A DNA stretch of 64,000 nucleotides from the NCBI GenBank assembly GCA_019695115.1, contig JAIBAP010000029.1:1-64000 (forward strand), read 5' to 3'. The translations under genes and the position numbers were made by a program. This DNA comes from Caldilineales bacterium. GTDB lineage: Bacteria; Chloroflexota; Anaerolineae; J102. Below the pieces are notes generated by a model. The model was not told where the DNA came from. It saw only the letters and a list, made by a program, of their open reading frames with translations, and did not search any database. How positions within the stretch are numbered: the stretch's first letter is position 1; every line of letters begins with the position of its first letter. Positions 1 to 9,681 of the stretch are shown here, one piece after another.

Positions 1-210
1 GGCGGATTGCTAGGACGGGCGGATGAGCGGATGGGGAGGGTGGGCGGATTGCTAGGACGGGCGGATGAGCGGATGGGGAGGGTGGGCGGATTGCTAGGAC
101 GGGCGGATGGGCGGATGGGGAGGGTGGGCGGATTGCTAGGACGGGCGGATGAGCGGATGGGGAGGGTGGGCGGATTGCTAGGACGGGCGGATGGGCGGAT
201 GGGGAGGGTG
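1..210. repeat. Tandem array of five 42-bp units
   Basis: Five consecutive 42-bp units start at 1, 43, 85, 127 and 169. They are almost identical; the visible variant is gatgagcgg (units 1, 2, 4) against gatgggcgg (units 3, 5). The array runs off the left window edge, so its true size is unknown. 42 is divisible by 3, so an 80-codon ORF runs through it, but that ORF only reiterates a 14-residue unit and is not convincing. A TATGAT hexamer at 245-250 lies just downstream and could be the -10 of the next gene. Confidence 0.9.
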
Positions 211-330
211 GGTATTGTAGCGAAGCGGGGGGGAAGGGGCCAAGTATGATAGTGGCCCCGCAGCCCGGCAGCGGGCGACCCTTGCTCGCCCGACTTGCCA
301 ATTTCGCTCAACCCCGCGACAATCGCCGCC

Positions 331-2673
<2,343 letters not shown>

Positions 2674-2680
2674 CAAAATA

Positions 2681-2713
2681 GAGTTGCCAACTTTTCCGAA
2701 AAGTTGGCAACTC
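2681..2713. terminator. Perfect inverted repeat between convergent genes
   Basis: A 16-bp arm at 2681-2696 is repeated in inverse at 2698-2713 around a one-base centre, so the real loop includes the A/T-rich middle. It lies between the stop of the transglutaminase gene (2673) and the stop of the PspC gene (2729) and probably ends transcription from both sides. A related but weaker hairpin (gccaacc/ggttggc) lies at 45859-45881 before glgC. Confidence 0.75.
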
Positions 2714-2728
2714 TTGATCAACTCTTGA

Positions 2729-3520
2729 TCACACTACCTCCACATCAGTGACATCGATCGCCGCCGGCGCGTCTTCGGGCATGATCAGGGCGGCGATGAC
2801 GTAGACGATGACGCCTGTGCCCAGGCTGCCGAGGGCAAACAGCGCCCACAGCAGTCGCACTACGGTGGCGTCGAGCCTGAAGGTGCGGGCCAGGCCGCCG
2901 CAGACGCCGAGCAAAATCCGGTTCTCGCGGCTGCGCTTGAGCGGGAGCCGCTGGCGACCGTCCTTCAACGTTTGTTTGACGGTCTCGGCATCCGGCCAGC
3001 GCGCCTGCATGTCGGCGGTCAACGAGCGCCCGTGGCGATTGTGGCGCAAGATGGCGATGCCAACGACCACCAGCACGGCCGGCCAGAACAGAATGCGGAT
3101 CAGCGTCCACAGCCCGGCCCACAACGGGGCCAGGATGCCGATATTGGCCAGAAGCCACAGCAGGCCCAGGCCCACCAGCCCGTAGGCCAGCCAGCGCCGA
3201 CCGTTTTCGCCGAAATCCAGCCGCGCCTGCCCCTGCTTGCCGGCAGCCTGAGAGCCGACCGGGAGCAACAGCCACAAAAGACCATAGGCGATCAGCGAGC
3301 CGCCCAGGGTGAGGACGGCCGTCGCCGCCCACAGCAAGCGCACCAGGGTGGGGTCGGTGTCGAAATAGTCGGCCATGCCGCCGCAGACGCCGCCCAGCCG
3401 TTTTTCGGTCGGATGGCGGTAGAAGACGCGTCCATCGCCGGCGACCCCGGCTGTGGAGGCTCGCCCTGGCAGCAGGCTGGCTGCAGGCGGCGGTGTCGTA
3501 GATTGAGGGGAAATGGTCAT
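2729..3520 (-). CDS. PspC-domain membrane protein with two PspC domains
   Basis: A 263-residue protein with two PspC domains. The first is near residues 35-95 (KRLGGVCGGMADYF, then a hydrophobic pair) and the second near 200-255 (NRILLGVCGGLARTF). Further membrane segments lie between them. PspC proteins are inner-membrane components of phage-shock or envelope-stress responses; whether this one acts that way here is inference. The start at 3520 is fixed by AGGAGGT at 3526-3532. An upstream in-frame ATG at 3568 has no such site. Two fused PspC units is an uncommon but known arrangement. Confidence 0.9.
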   Translation of the reverse strand: MTISPQSTTPPPAASLLPGRASTAGVAGDGRVFYRHPTEKRLGGVCGGMADYFDTDPTLVRLLWAATAVLTLGGSLIAYGLLWLLLPVGSQAAGKQGQARLDFGENGRRWLAYGLVGLGLLWLLANIGILAPLWAGLWTLIRILFWPAVLVVVGIAILRHNRHGRSLTADMQARWPDAETVKQTLKDGRQRLPLKRSRENRILLGVCGGLARTFRLDATVVRLLWALFALGSLGTGVIVYVIAALIMPEDAPAAIDVTDVEVV

Positions 3521-3614
3521 TTGCGACCTCCTGAAAGTGGTATCGTGCAACAATAGGCTGGTCTGCACTACGAGGTGGGGGAGCGCCGGGTTTCAGACCC
3601 CCTGCCGGGCCTGG

Positions 3615-3643
3615 TTTTTGCCTTCATCCACCTGTGGTACAAT
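3615..3643 (+). promoter_or_regulatory. Putative promoter of citrate synthase gene
   Basis: TACAAT at 3638-3643 is a good -10. TTTTTG at 3615-3620, 17 bases upstream, is a weak -35. The predicted transcript starts near 3650, leaving a leader of about 95 bases before gltA. Confidence 0.45.
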
Positions 3644-3745
3644 TCCTGCTTGCGGCGCCCATCGGCCTGGCTGGATTTGCCAGACACGAGTGCGCCGCAG
3701 CCAAATCAACGATATCCCCACCCCTTTTCTTGAGCGAGGACCTCT

Positions 3746-5035
3746 ATGGCCGCTGAGAGTCTGACTATCATCGACAACCGCACCGGCAAATCCTACGAGC
3801 TACCCATCCAAGATGGCACCATCAATGCCATGGACCTGCGTCAGATCAAGGTCGATACCGGCGACTTCGGTCTGATGGCCTACGACCCGTCGTATCTGAA
3901 CACCGCTTCGTGCCGCAGCACCATCACCTACATCGATGGCGCCCAGGGCATCCTGCGCTATCGCGGTTACCCGATCGAGCAACTCGCCGAGAAGTCGACC
4001 TTCCTCGAAGTCGCCTATCTCATCCTCTACGGCGAACTGCCCACTCAGCAGCAACTGGATCAGTGGGTCTGGGACATCACCCACCACACCCTGGTGCACG
4101 AAAGCCTGCGCATCCTGCTCGATGGCTTCCGCTATGACGCCCACCCCATGGGTATCCTCATCAGCGCCGTCGGCGCCCTCTCGACCTTCTATCCTGAAGC
4201 GCGCAATGTGGCCGATTGGGCCTCGGTCGAATTGCAGACCCGGCGACTGGTGGCCAAGATGCCATCGATCTCGGCCTATGCCTACCGCCACGCCATGGGC
4301 CTGCCCTACATCTACCCCGACAATGACCTGTCCTACACCGGCAACTTCTTGAACATGATGTTCAAGATGACCGAGATGAAGTACAAACCCAACCCCGTCC
4401 TGGAGCGGGCGCTCGACATCCTCTTCATCCTGCATGCCGACCACGAACAGAACTGCTCGACCAGCACCATGCGCATGGTCGGCAGTTCGCTGCCCGACCC
4501 CTACGTCTCGGTGGCGGCGGCGGCCGCTGCTCTCTACGGCCCCCGCCATGGCGGCGCCAACGAAGCCGTGGTGCGCATGTTGACGGAGATCGGCTCGGTC
4601 AAGAACGTGCCCGAATTCATCGCCAGCGTCAAACGCCAAGAGCGCAAGCTCATGGGCTTCGGCCATCGCGTCTACAAAAACTTCGACCCGCGCGGCATCA
4701 TCATCAAGCGTGCGGCTTACGATGTCTTCGAGGTGACGGGACGCAGCCCCTTGCTCGATGTCGCCCTGGAACTGGAGCGCATCGCCCTCGAAGATGACTA
4801 TTTCATCAGCCGCAAACTGTATCCCAACGTCGATTTCTACAGCGGCATCATCTATCAGGCCCTCGGCCTGCCTACTACCATGTTCACGGTCATGTTTGCT
4901 ATCCCCCGCACCGTCGGCTGGTTGGCGCAATGGCGCGAACTGTTGCAGGATGCCGACCAGAAAATCGCCCGCCCGCGGCAGATCTACGATGGCGTCATGC
5001 TGCGCGACTACGCCTCCATCGAAACGCGCTCCTAA
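3746..5035 (+). CDS. gltA: Citrate synthase
   Basis: Condenses acetyl-CoA with oxaloacetate to citrate, the entry step of the TCA cycle, in the cytoplasm. The 429-residue length is typical of type II bacterial citrate synthase. Signature residues are present: HADHEQNCS at 230-238, the active-site His in GPRHGGANE (268), His in GFGHRVYKNFDP (307) and Asp in PNVDFYSG (363). The start at 3746 follows GAGGACC. It stands alone, with a hairpin downstream. Methylcitrate synthase is a related possibility, but no prp genes are nearby. Confidence 0.96.
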   Translation: MAAESLTIIDNRTGKSYELPIQDGTINAMDLRQIKVDTGDFGLMAYDPSYLNTASCRSTITYIDGAQGILRYRGYPIEQLAEKSTFLEVAYLILYGELPTQQQLDQWVWDITHHTLVHESLRILLDGFRYDAHPMGILISAVGALSTFYPEARNVADWASVELQTRRLVAKMPSISAYAYRHAMGLPYIYPDNDLSYTGNFLNMMFKMTEMKYKPNPVLERALDILFILHADHEQNCSTSTMRMVGSSLPDPYVSVAAAAAALYGPRHGGANEAVVRMLTEIGSVKNVPEFIASVKRQERKLMGFGHRVYKNFDPRGIIIKRAAYDVFEVTGRSPLLDVALELERIALEDDYFISRKLYPNVDFYSGIIYQALGLPTTMFTVMFAIPRTVGWLAQWRELLQDADQKIARPRQIYDGVMLRDYASIETRS

Positions 5036-5082
5036 GCCGCCAAGCGCAGTCGCGGAAAATGCGGGAAAGCTGACACAATGTC

Positions 5083-5107
5083 CGCCCCCGGCCCTGTACC
5101 GGGGGCG
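5083..5107 (+). terminator. GC-rich hairpin after gltA
   Basis: Nine-base arms cgcccccgg (5083-5091) and ccgggggcg (5099-5107) enclose a seven-base loop. There is no T-run, so it is either a factor-assisted terminator for gltA or a leader hairpin 20 bases before the next start. Confidence 0.4.
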
Positions 5108-5127
5108 GTGCGCGCCCCCCCACCGTC

Positions 5128-6408
5128 ATGACCAGCAAACGCCGGCTCTTTTTTATCCTTGCCGTCTTCCTGGGGCTGGTGCTGCTGTCTGGCATCGGCG
5201 CCGGCGCCGCGGCCACGCGCGCCTGGCGCCAGTTCAACCAGTCCACGCCACTCGAGCAGGCCCTCGCTCCGGCCGTACGCGCTTGGCGATTCGACCTGCT
5301 GCGTTATGAGATCGGGGCGGTGTCCGGCAAGGTCGGCGACCTCTTCCGGCGCCCTGGCGTCCGGCTGAATGAAGACGAACAACGCCGCCTGGTGGAGCAA
5401 TACCAGCAGCGGGCGCTGACCATCCGCCGCCTGCAAGACGAAGTCGAGCGCCGCTATGCCGACCCGGCTGCGGTCGACCCGGCCGCCATCACCGCCGACG
5501 CCCGCGCCCAAATCGACCACCTGAACGATCTTCAGTCCCAACTGCGCCCATTGGTCGAGGGCATCCTCCAGCAACAGACAACCCAGGTCATCGGCGAGAT
5601 GGGGCTGACCACCGCCGGCCTGGTCTGGCCGCCCGTGCGTTTCGACTTCAGCGCCCTGCCCAACTATCTCATCGTCTCGCCCCGCGACCGCATCGAGGTG
5701 GAGGCGGGCATCTATCTGCACGCCGACCTCGATCTGCCCCAGATCGAGGCCCTCGAAAACGACATCGCCAGTGAGTTCGGCAAGTCGACCCTGATCGAAG
5801 GCTTGGGCGGGTTAGGCGTCTGGCCGACCCTGGTGCTGGATCAAGCCGGCCTGGGCTGGATTGCCGAGACCATCGCCCACGAATGGGTGCACAACTATCT
5901 CGTCTTCTACCCCCTGGGCCGGCGTCTGAACGACAGCGGCCAGATGAACACCATCAACGAGACAGTGGCCACCATCGTCGGCGAGGAAATCGGCCAGAAA
6001 GTGGCGCACGATTTCTACGGCATCCCCTATCCGCCCCCGCCCGCCATTGCCGATCAACCGCCGCCGCCGCCCGACCCCGACCGTTTCGACTTCGACGCCG
6101 AGATGCGCCGCACCCGGCTGCACGTCGATGAACTCCTGGCGGCCGGCAAGATCGAAGAAGCCGAAACCTACATGGAAGCGCGCCGCCAGATTTTCGTCCA
6201 GAATGGCTATCCCCTCCGCAAACTCAACCAGGCCTACTTCGCCTTTCATGGCTCCTATGCCACCGGCGCTGCTTCCACCGACCCCATCGGCCCCAAACTA
6301 CAGGAACTGCGCCGTCTGACCCCCGACCTGTCGGTTTTCGTCGCTGCGGTGCGCGAAATCGCCCAGCCATCTGATCTCGACCGCCTGCTGAATGAGTGGG
6401 GAGGGTGA
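5128..6408 (+). CDS. Membrane-anchored HExxH metallopeptidase-like protein
   Basis: A 426-residue protein of unknown family. One N-terminal membrane anchor (residues about 7-29) is followed by an Arg/Glu-rich coiled-coil-like stretch (about 85-150) and a domain with a zinc-protease signature: HEWVHN at 251-256 and a downstream Glu in NETVATIVGEEIG (278), as expected for a gluzincin. A proline-rich loop follows. The active site probably faces the outside. No substrate can be named. There is no obvious partner gene: it follows gltA by 92 bases and precedes a repeat region. Confidence 0.65.
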   Translation: MTSKRRLFFILAVFLGLVLLSGIGAGAAATRAWRQFNQSTPLEQALAPAVRAWRFDLLRYEIGAVSGKVGDLFRRPGVRLNEDEQRRLVEQYQQRALTIRRLQDEVERRYADPAAVDPAAITADARAQIDHLNDLQSQLRPLVEGILQQQTTQVIGEMGLTTAGLVWPPVRFDFSALPNYLIVSPRDRIEVEAGIYLHADLDLPQIEALENDIASEFGKSTLIEGLGGLGVWPTLVLDQAGLGWIAETIAHEWVHNYLVFYPLGRRLNDSGQMNTINETVATIVGEEIGQKVAHDFYGIPYPPPPAIADQPPPPPDPDRFDFDAEMRRTRLHVDELLAAGKIEEAETYMEARRQIFVQNGYPLRKLNQAYFAFHGSYATGAASTDPIGPKLQELRRLTPDLSVFVAAVREIAQPSDLDRLLNEWGG

Positions 6409-6411
6409 GGC

Positions 6412-6620
6412 GTGTTCCGGGTTCTGGGTTCCGTGTTCCGTGTTCCGTGAATGATCTAGCGGAGTGAGCACGCCTACGTGCGAACGGGCGGCGTAAGACG
6501 TGTTCCGTGTTCCGGGTTCCGGGTTCCGTGTTCCGTGGATGGCGGGGTGAGCACGCCTACGTGCGAACGGGCGGCGTGAAACGTGTTCCGTGAAACGTGA
6601 GGCATGAAACGTGAAAAGAA
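6412..6620. repeat. Intergenic GTTCCGT repeats with two 31-bp hairpin repeats
   Basis: The 250 bases between convergent genes consist largely of iterated ttccgtg/ttccggg heptamers. A 31-bp direct repeat occurs at 6464-6494 and 6547-6577, and each copy contains the hairpin GCACGcctaCGTGC. The end holds acgtgaa and tccgcgttca iterations. No gene is visible. Confidence 0.8.
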
Positions 6621-6658
6621 TCCGCGTTCATCCGCGTTCATCCGCGTACCTTAACCCC

Positions 6659-8044
6659 TCACGGGCATTGCACGACGCCTTGCGCCCACAGGCAGCCGCC
6701 GCAGGCCGGGAACTCGTTGCCCAGACAATCTTCCTCGTTAGCCAGCGACATATCGCAGCCGCCGCAGAACGTGCAGGGCGGGAAGGCGAAGCTCTGCACC
6801 CGCTGGCGGTAGGCCACATAGTCGGGGTCCAGCCACAGATCCAGCAGCGCCTGCTGGCGCACATTCCCCACCACATGCCGCTTGTTCAGCCGCGGCTTGC
6901 GGTGCAGGAAACTGGTGTGGGTGTGCATCAGCGGCCAGCAGGGGCTGACATCGCCGTTCCAGGCGATCGTCATCGAGCCGTTCTCGATGTAATTGCAGAC
7001 ATCGTTCGTGCCGCCCCAGTTGGCGCCGGCATAACTGACATTGTAGCCGCTGTTGAAAGCCTGGAACAGCGCCTCGCGCGTCAGCTCATTGAAATCCATC
7101 TTCGGCAGGCTCAGATGCGGCACTCTGACCGACGGCATGTAGGTGGTGGCTTTGAGGGTGCGGGTATACAGCATCTCTTCCTGCATCTCCGGCGAGATGG
7201 GGAGGACGTTGCTAACCGAAAAGTACTGCGCGCCCAGCCGCCGCCCCAACTTGAGCACCGCCGGCAGGTCGTCGATGTTCCGCTTCATGGCTACGAAGGC
7301 GATGCCGATCTCGGGCTGTGGGCGGTGCCAGCCCCGCCGCAGCCGCCGGAACCGCTCCATGTTCTCGATCACCCGCGGCAATTCGGCCCCCAGCCGCACA
7401 TCGGCGTAGCTTTCGGGCGAGGCGCCGTCGATGCTGACCCACAGCAAATCCAGCCCGGCCGCGATGATCTCCTGGCTGCGCTTTTCGGTCAACATCGTGC
7501 CATTGGTGATCATCTCCACCCGCGCCCCTGTCTGTTTGGCGGCGGCGATCCAGGCGGGCGTGCGTTTGTGGAAGAGCGGTTCACCAATGCCGCCAAAATA
7601 GACGGTTGGCTTCTGTTCCAAGTCCCTCACCCCTGAAAGGATGGCCTCGAACGTCGCCTCGGACATCCGTCCCATCGGTGCATCCCAGGCATTGCGAAAA
7701 CAGGTGCGGCAGGCGATATTGCAGTCGTCGGTCGGCTCGACATAGACCTTGGCCAGATGGGTGACGGGGCGGTGCAGCTTGAGACCGTTCTTTACTTCTT
7801 CCAGCCGCACCTGCGCGCCCGGCTTCAGCCCCAGGCGGTTCACCATCTCTGGCGGCAGCACCAGGCGGCCCTCGTCGTCCACATAGCCCCAGGCGTCCGC
7901 TTGCTGCGCCGCCCCCGACGAGATGATCATGAAGTTGTCGCCCTGGCTGGCGGCGGTTCGGTCATGGCCGTTGGCCTGATGGCCGTTGGCCCCGTTGCCG
8001 GCGGGCATGGTGTCGGTGCGGTCGAGGAGTTGGATGGCGGGCAT
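6659..8044 (-). CDS. Radical SAM/SPASM protein with AbrB-like N-terminus
   Basis: A 461-residue protein. Residues about 52-92 resemble a SpoVT/AbrB swapped-hairpin domain (LVLPPEMVNRLGLKPGAQV). The radical SAM core begins with the CxxxCxxC cluster C108-C112-C115 (CNIACRTCFRNAWD). The C-terminal 130 residues hold many Cys (CTFCGGC, then a CGGC near the end), as in SPASM domains binding extra Fe-S clusters. Such proteins modify peptides or mature enzyme cofactors. The C-R-T-C-x-R-N-x-W-D stretch recalls radical SAM maturases of tungsten oxidoreductases, but no oxidoreductase gene is present here, so that is only a suggestion. An in-frame ATG at 8008 is an alternative start. Confidence 0.8.
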   Translation of the reverse strand: MPAIQLLDRTDTMPAGNGANGHQANGHDRTAASQGDNFMIISSGAAQQADAWGYVDDEGRLVLPPEMVNRLGLKPGAQVRLEEVKNGLKLHRPVTHLAKVYVEPTDDCNIACRTCFRNAWDAPMGRMSEATFEAILSGVRDLEQKPTVYFGGIGEPLFHKRTPAWIAAAKQTGARVEMITNGTMLTEKRSQEIIAAGLDLLWVSIDGASPESYADVRLGAELPRVIENMERFRRLRRGWHRPQPEIGIAFVAMKRNIDDLPAVLKLGRRLGAQYFSVSNVLPISPEMQEEMLYTRTLKATTYMPSVRVPHLSLPKMDFNELTREALFQAFNSGYNVSYAGANWGGTNDVCNYIENGSMTIAWNGDVSPCWPLMHTHTSFLHRKPRLNKRHVVGNVRQQALLDLWLDPDYVAYRQRVQSFAFPPCTFCGGCDMSLANEEDCLGNEFPACGGCLWAQGVVQCP

Positions 8045-8118
8045 AGGGCGCTACCTTGTACAGCGATTGTGTCGATGGAGAAATGATAGCCCATCGCCCC
8101 CCCATCCTCCAACCCGAC

Positions 8119-8166
8119 TTGTTCAACAATCAACAATCAACAGTCAACAATCAACAGTCAACGAAG
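8119..8166. repeat. Short tandem repeat of tcaacaatcaacag type
   Basis: About five copies of a 9-10-bp unit (caatcaaca/cagtcaaca) lie upstream of the radical SAM gene. This is one of several short-period intergenic arrays in the window. Confidence 0.7.
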
Positions 8167-8238
8167 AACCCGCCCCCGCCTGCCACCTGCCATCCTTCGC
8201 TGTGCTCAGGACAGGCTCTGCGACCTGCCCCCTGCGAC

Positions 8239-8268
8239 TTGCACACTCCGCCCACCCTGTGCCATAAT
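8239..8268 (+). promoter_or_regulatory. Promoter of small transcript
   Basis: TTGCAC (8239-8244), an 18-base spacer, then CATAAT (8263-8268). Transcription is expected from about 8275 toward the terminator at 8402-8430. Confidence 0.6.
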
Positions 8269-8328
8269 CCACCCAACGGCCTTGCAGCCGTCCTCCTGCG
8301 CCATCCCAATCATCAGGAGGTGATGTCA

Positions 8329-8382
8329 ATGGACTTAGGTAGTAAGTTCAGCGCCGTGGCATCACCTCGCACCAGCGACTAA
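8329..8382 (+). CDS. 17-residue small ORF with strong ribosome site
   Basis: Encodes MDLGSKFSAVASPRTSD. The near-perfect anti-16S sequence AGGAGGTGAT at 8315-8324 precedes the ATG by four bases. It has no signal peptide or hydrophobic stretch and no family that I recognise. It lies inside the small transcript and its ribosome site can pair with 8361-8367 within the ORF, so translation may be structure-controlled. Confidence 0.4.
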   Translation: MDLGSKFSAVASPRTSD

Positions 8383-8401
8383 GTGCCACGGCGCGACAAG
8401 C

Positions 8402-8430
8402 AAAGGGCCTCCCGGATAGGGAGGCCCTTT
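8402..8430 (+). terminator. Intrinsic terminator of the small transcript
   Basis: A perfect 12-bp stem, 8402-8413 with 8419-8430, five-base loop ggata, followed by gtcgtttgtg on the plus strand. The stem ends in AAA/TTT, so it could also act on the minus strand. Confidence 0.75.
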
Positions 8431-8441
8431 GTCGTTTGTGG

Positions 8442-8476
8442 CCAACAAAAACACCCGGTCATGAAACGACCGGGTG
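8442..8476 (-). terminator. Intrinsic terminator of the tRNA cluster
   Basis: A nine-base stem (8452-8460 with 8468-8476), loop of seven, followed on the minus strand by TTTTTGTTGG. It lies 17 bases beyond the last tRNA of the cluster, facing the terminator of the opposite transcript. Confidence 0.85.
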
Positions 8477-8493
8477 GCTTGGGATGTGAAGAG

Positions 8494-8567
8494 GGTGACC
8501 ACCGGGATTTGAACCCGGAACCTCCTGGGCCACAACCAGGCACTCTGCCAGTTGAGCTATGGCCACC
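8494..8567 (-). tRNA. tRNA-His (GTG)
   Basis: A full cloverleaf with anticodon GTG in the loop TTGTGGC. The extra 5' G characteristic of tRNA-His is encoded at 8567 opposite discriminator C (8494). The 3' CCA is not encoded. Last gene of a six-tRNA cluster. Confidence 0.95.
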
Positions 8568-8603
8568 ATGCTGCGCCAACCTGCTGGCCCCGAAAGACCG
8601 TGA

Positions 8604-8675
8604 CTGGGGGACCAGGACTCGAACCTGAACTAGAGGATCCAAAGTCCCCTGTCCTGCCAATTAGACGATCCCCCA
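8604..8675 (-). tRNA. tRNA-Gln (TTG)
   Basis: Cloverleaf with loop CTTTGGA giving anticodon TTG. It has the U1-A72 first pair and discriminator G typical of tRNA-Gln. CCA is not encoded. Confidence 0.94.
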
Positions 8676-8688
8676 AAGCATCCTACAG

Positions 8689-8761
8689 TGCCGAGGCCCA
8701 GACTTGAACTGGGGACACCGCAATTTTCAGTCGCGTGCTCTACCAACTGAGCTACCTCGGC
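8689..8761 (-). tRNA. tRNA-Phe (GAA)
   Basis: Acceptor GCCGAGG/CCTCGGC with discriminator A. The anticodon loop CTGAAAA gives GAA. CCA is not encoded. Confidence 0.95.
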
Positions 8762-8818
8762 GAACATAGAAAGAGGGCTGAGGAATGACGGCGCTTGATC
8801 ACTCAGCCCTCCTGGTGC

Positions 8819-8892
<74 letters not shown>

Positions 8893-8928
8893 ATGAAACA
8901 TCGAAATTGTTGGCGCTGGCCTGAAAGG

Positions 8929-9000
8929 TGGACCCGGTCGGATTCGAACCGACGATGTCCTCCTTGCAAAGGAGGCGCCTTCCCGCTAGGCCACGGGCCC
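8929..9000 (-). tRNA. tRNA-Ala (TGC)
   Basis: Acceptor GGGCCCG/CGGGTCC with discriminator A; loop TTTGCAA gives anticodon TGC. The other two alanine isoacceptors of the window lie at 27.7 and 28.2 kb. CCA is not encoded. Confidence 0.94.
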
Positions 9001-9022
9001 GTGGCCCCAACCGCCAGGTGAG

Positions 9023-9105
9023 TGCCGACGAGAGGACTTGAACCTCCACGACCTGGGGTCAACAGATCCTAAGTCTGTCGCGTCTGCCAATTCCGCCACG
9101 TCGGC
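9023..9105 (-). tRNA. tRNA-Leu (TAG)
   Basis: A class II tRNA with a long variable arm; loop CTTAGGA gives anticodon TAG. Acceptor GCCGACG/CGTCGGC, discriminator A. It lies 30 bases downstream of rnpB on the same strand, so it may be co-transcribed with it. Confidence 0.95.
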
Positions 9106-9135
9106 CAGGCACGGCAACGGCGAAATGGCGCCAAA

Positions 9136-9564
9136 CAAGCGGATAATACCCCCGATTCTGTCTCAACCGTCATCTATCTCGCCCAATTCGGGCGGCGTCG
9201 CCTGGCCTGCCGGGTGTGACCCGGCCTCACCGGCGCTCGCTGCGACGAGACCAAACCCAGGCCATCGGCCCGGACCCGGCCCACTCGCCTTGCTCCCGGT
9301 TGCACGCTCACCCAGCCGACCGTATTGCTACGAATCGCTGGTAGGCTCTTACCCTACCGTTTCAGCCCTGACCCGCACCAAACGCTGCTTGAGAGCGCCG
9401 GCCGCTGGCGGGAATGCTTGCTGTTGTGGTTGTAGTCGCCCGGCCGTTGCCAGCCGGACGCCCTCACTTGCTGTTTCGTGAGGCAACCTGACCTTGTTGC
9501 GAAGGTTTGGGAGTCGGGAAGTTCCTCTGCCAGCCTGCGGCCAGCAGCGACGGTTCTCCGCTTG
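9136..9564 (-). ncRNA. rnpB: RNase P RNA
   Basis: The catalytic RNA of RNase P, which trims tRNA 5' ends. Recognised on the minus strand by a P4-type 5' element (GCAGAGGAACTTCCCGACTC, near 9517-9536), the internal GGTAGGGTAAGAGCCTACCA region near 9334-9353, and the 3' P4 strand ACAGAATC near 9154-9161. P1 is formed by CAAGCGGA (9564-9557) with TCCGCTTG (9143-9136), which sets the ends to within a few bases. Length of about 430 nt fits a type A RNA with some divergence. The tRNA cluster follows in the same direction. Confidence 0.88.
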
Positions 9565-9607
9565 CATCCTGACGATGCCGTCTGAGTTGTTAACGAACGA
9601 TGACCGG

Positions 9608-9636
9608 ATCATAGCAGCGCGCACCCATTTTGTCAA
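9608..9636 (-). promoter_or_regulatory. Consensus promoter of rnpB
   Basis: On the minus strand, TTGACA (9636-9631), a 17-base spacer and TATGAT (9613-9608). Predicted start is near 9601, about 37 bases upstream of P1, implying 5' processing. Confidence 0.85.
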
Positions 9637-9681
9637 ATCGTCCGGGAATGGGGAACCGGCCAGCGGACGGGTGAGCGGAGC

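Larger units (their letters stand above)
8274..8436 (+). ncRNA. Putative ~160-nt small RNA with embedded short ORF
   Basis: A self-contained unit: promoter at 8239-8268, transcribed region, and intrinsic terminator at 8402-8430. No plus-strand gene follows within 8 kb, so it is not a leader of a downstream gene. Two long-range pairings are visible: gcgccgtggca (8351-8361) with tgccacggcgc (8384-8394), and aggtgat (8318-8324, part of a perfect Shine-Dalgarno) with atcacct (8361-8367). The second would hide the ribosome site. It may be a regulatory RNA, a small-protein mRNA, or both. I do not recognise a known RNA family. Confidence 0.5.

Noticed and set aside
7-249. 80-codon ORF through the 42-bp array
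   Set aside because: It exists only because the unit is a multiple of three; no ribosome site and no non-repetitive part.
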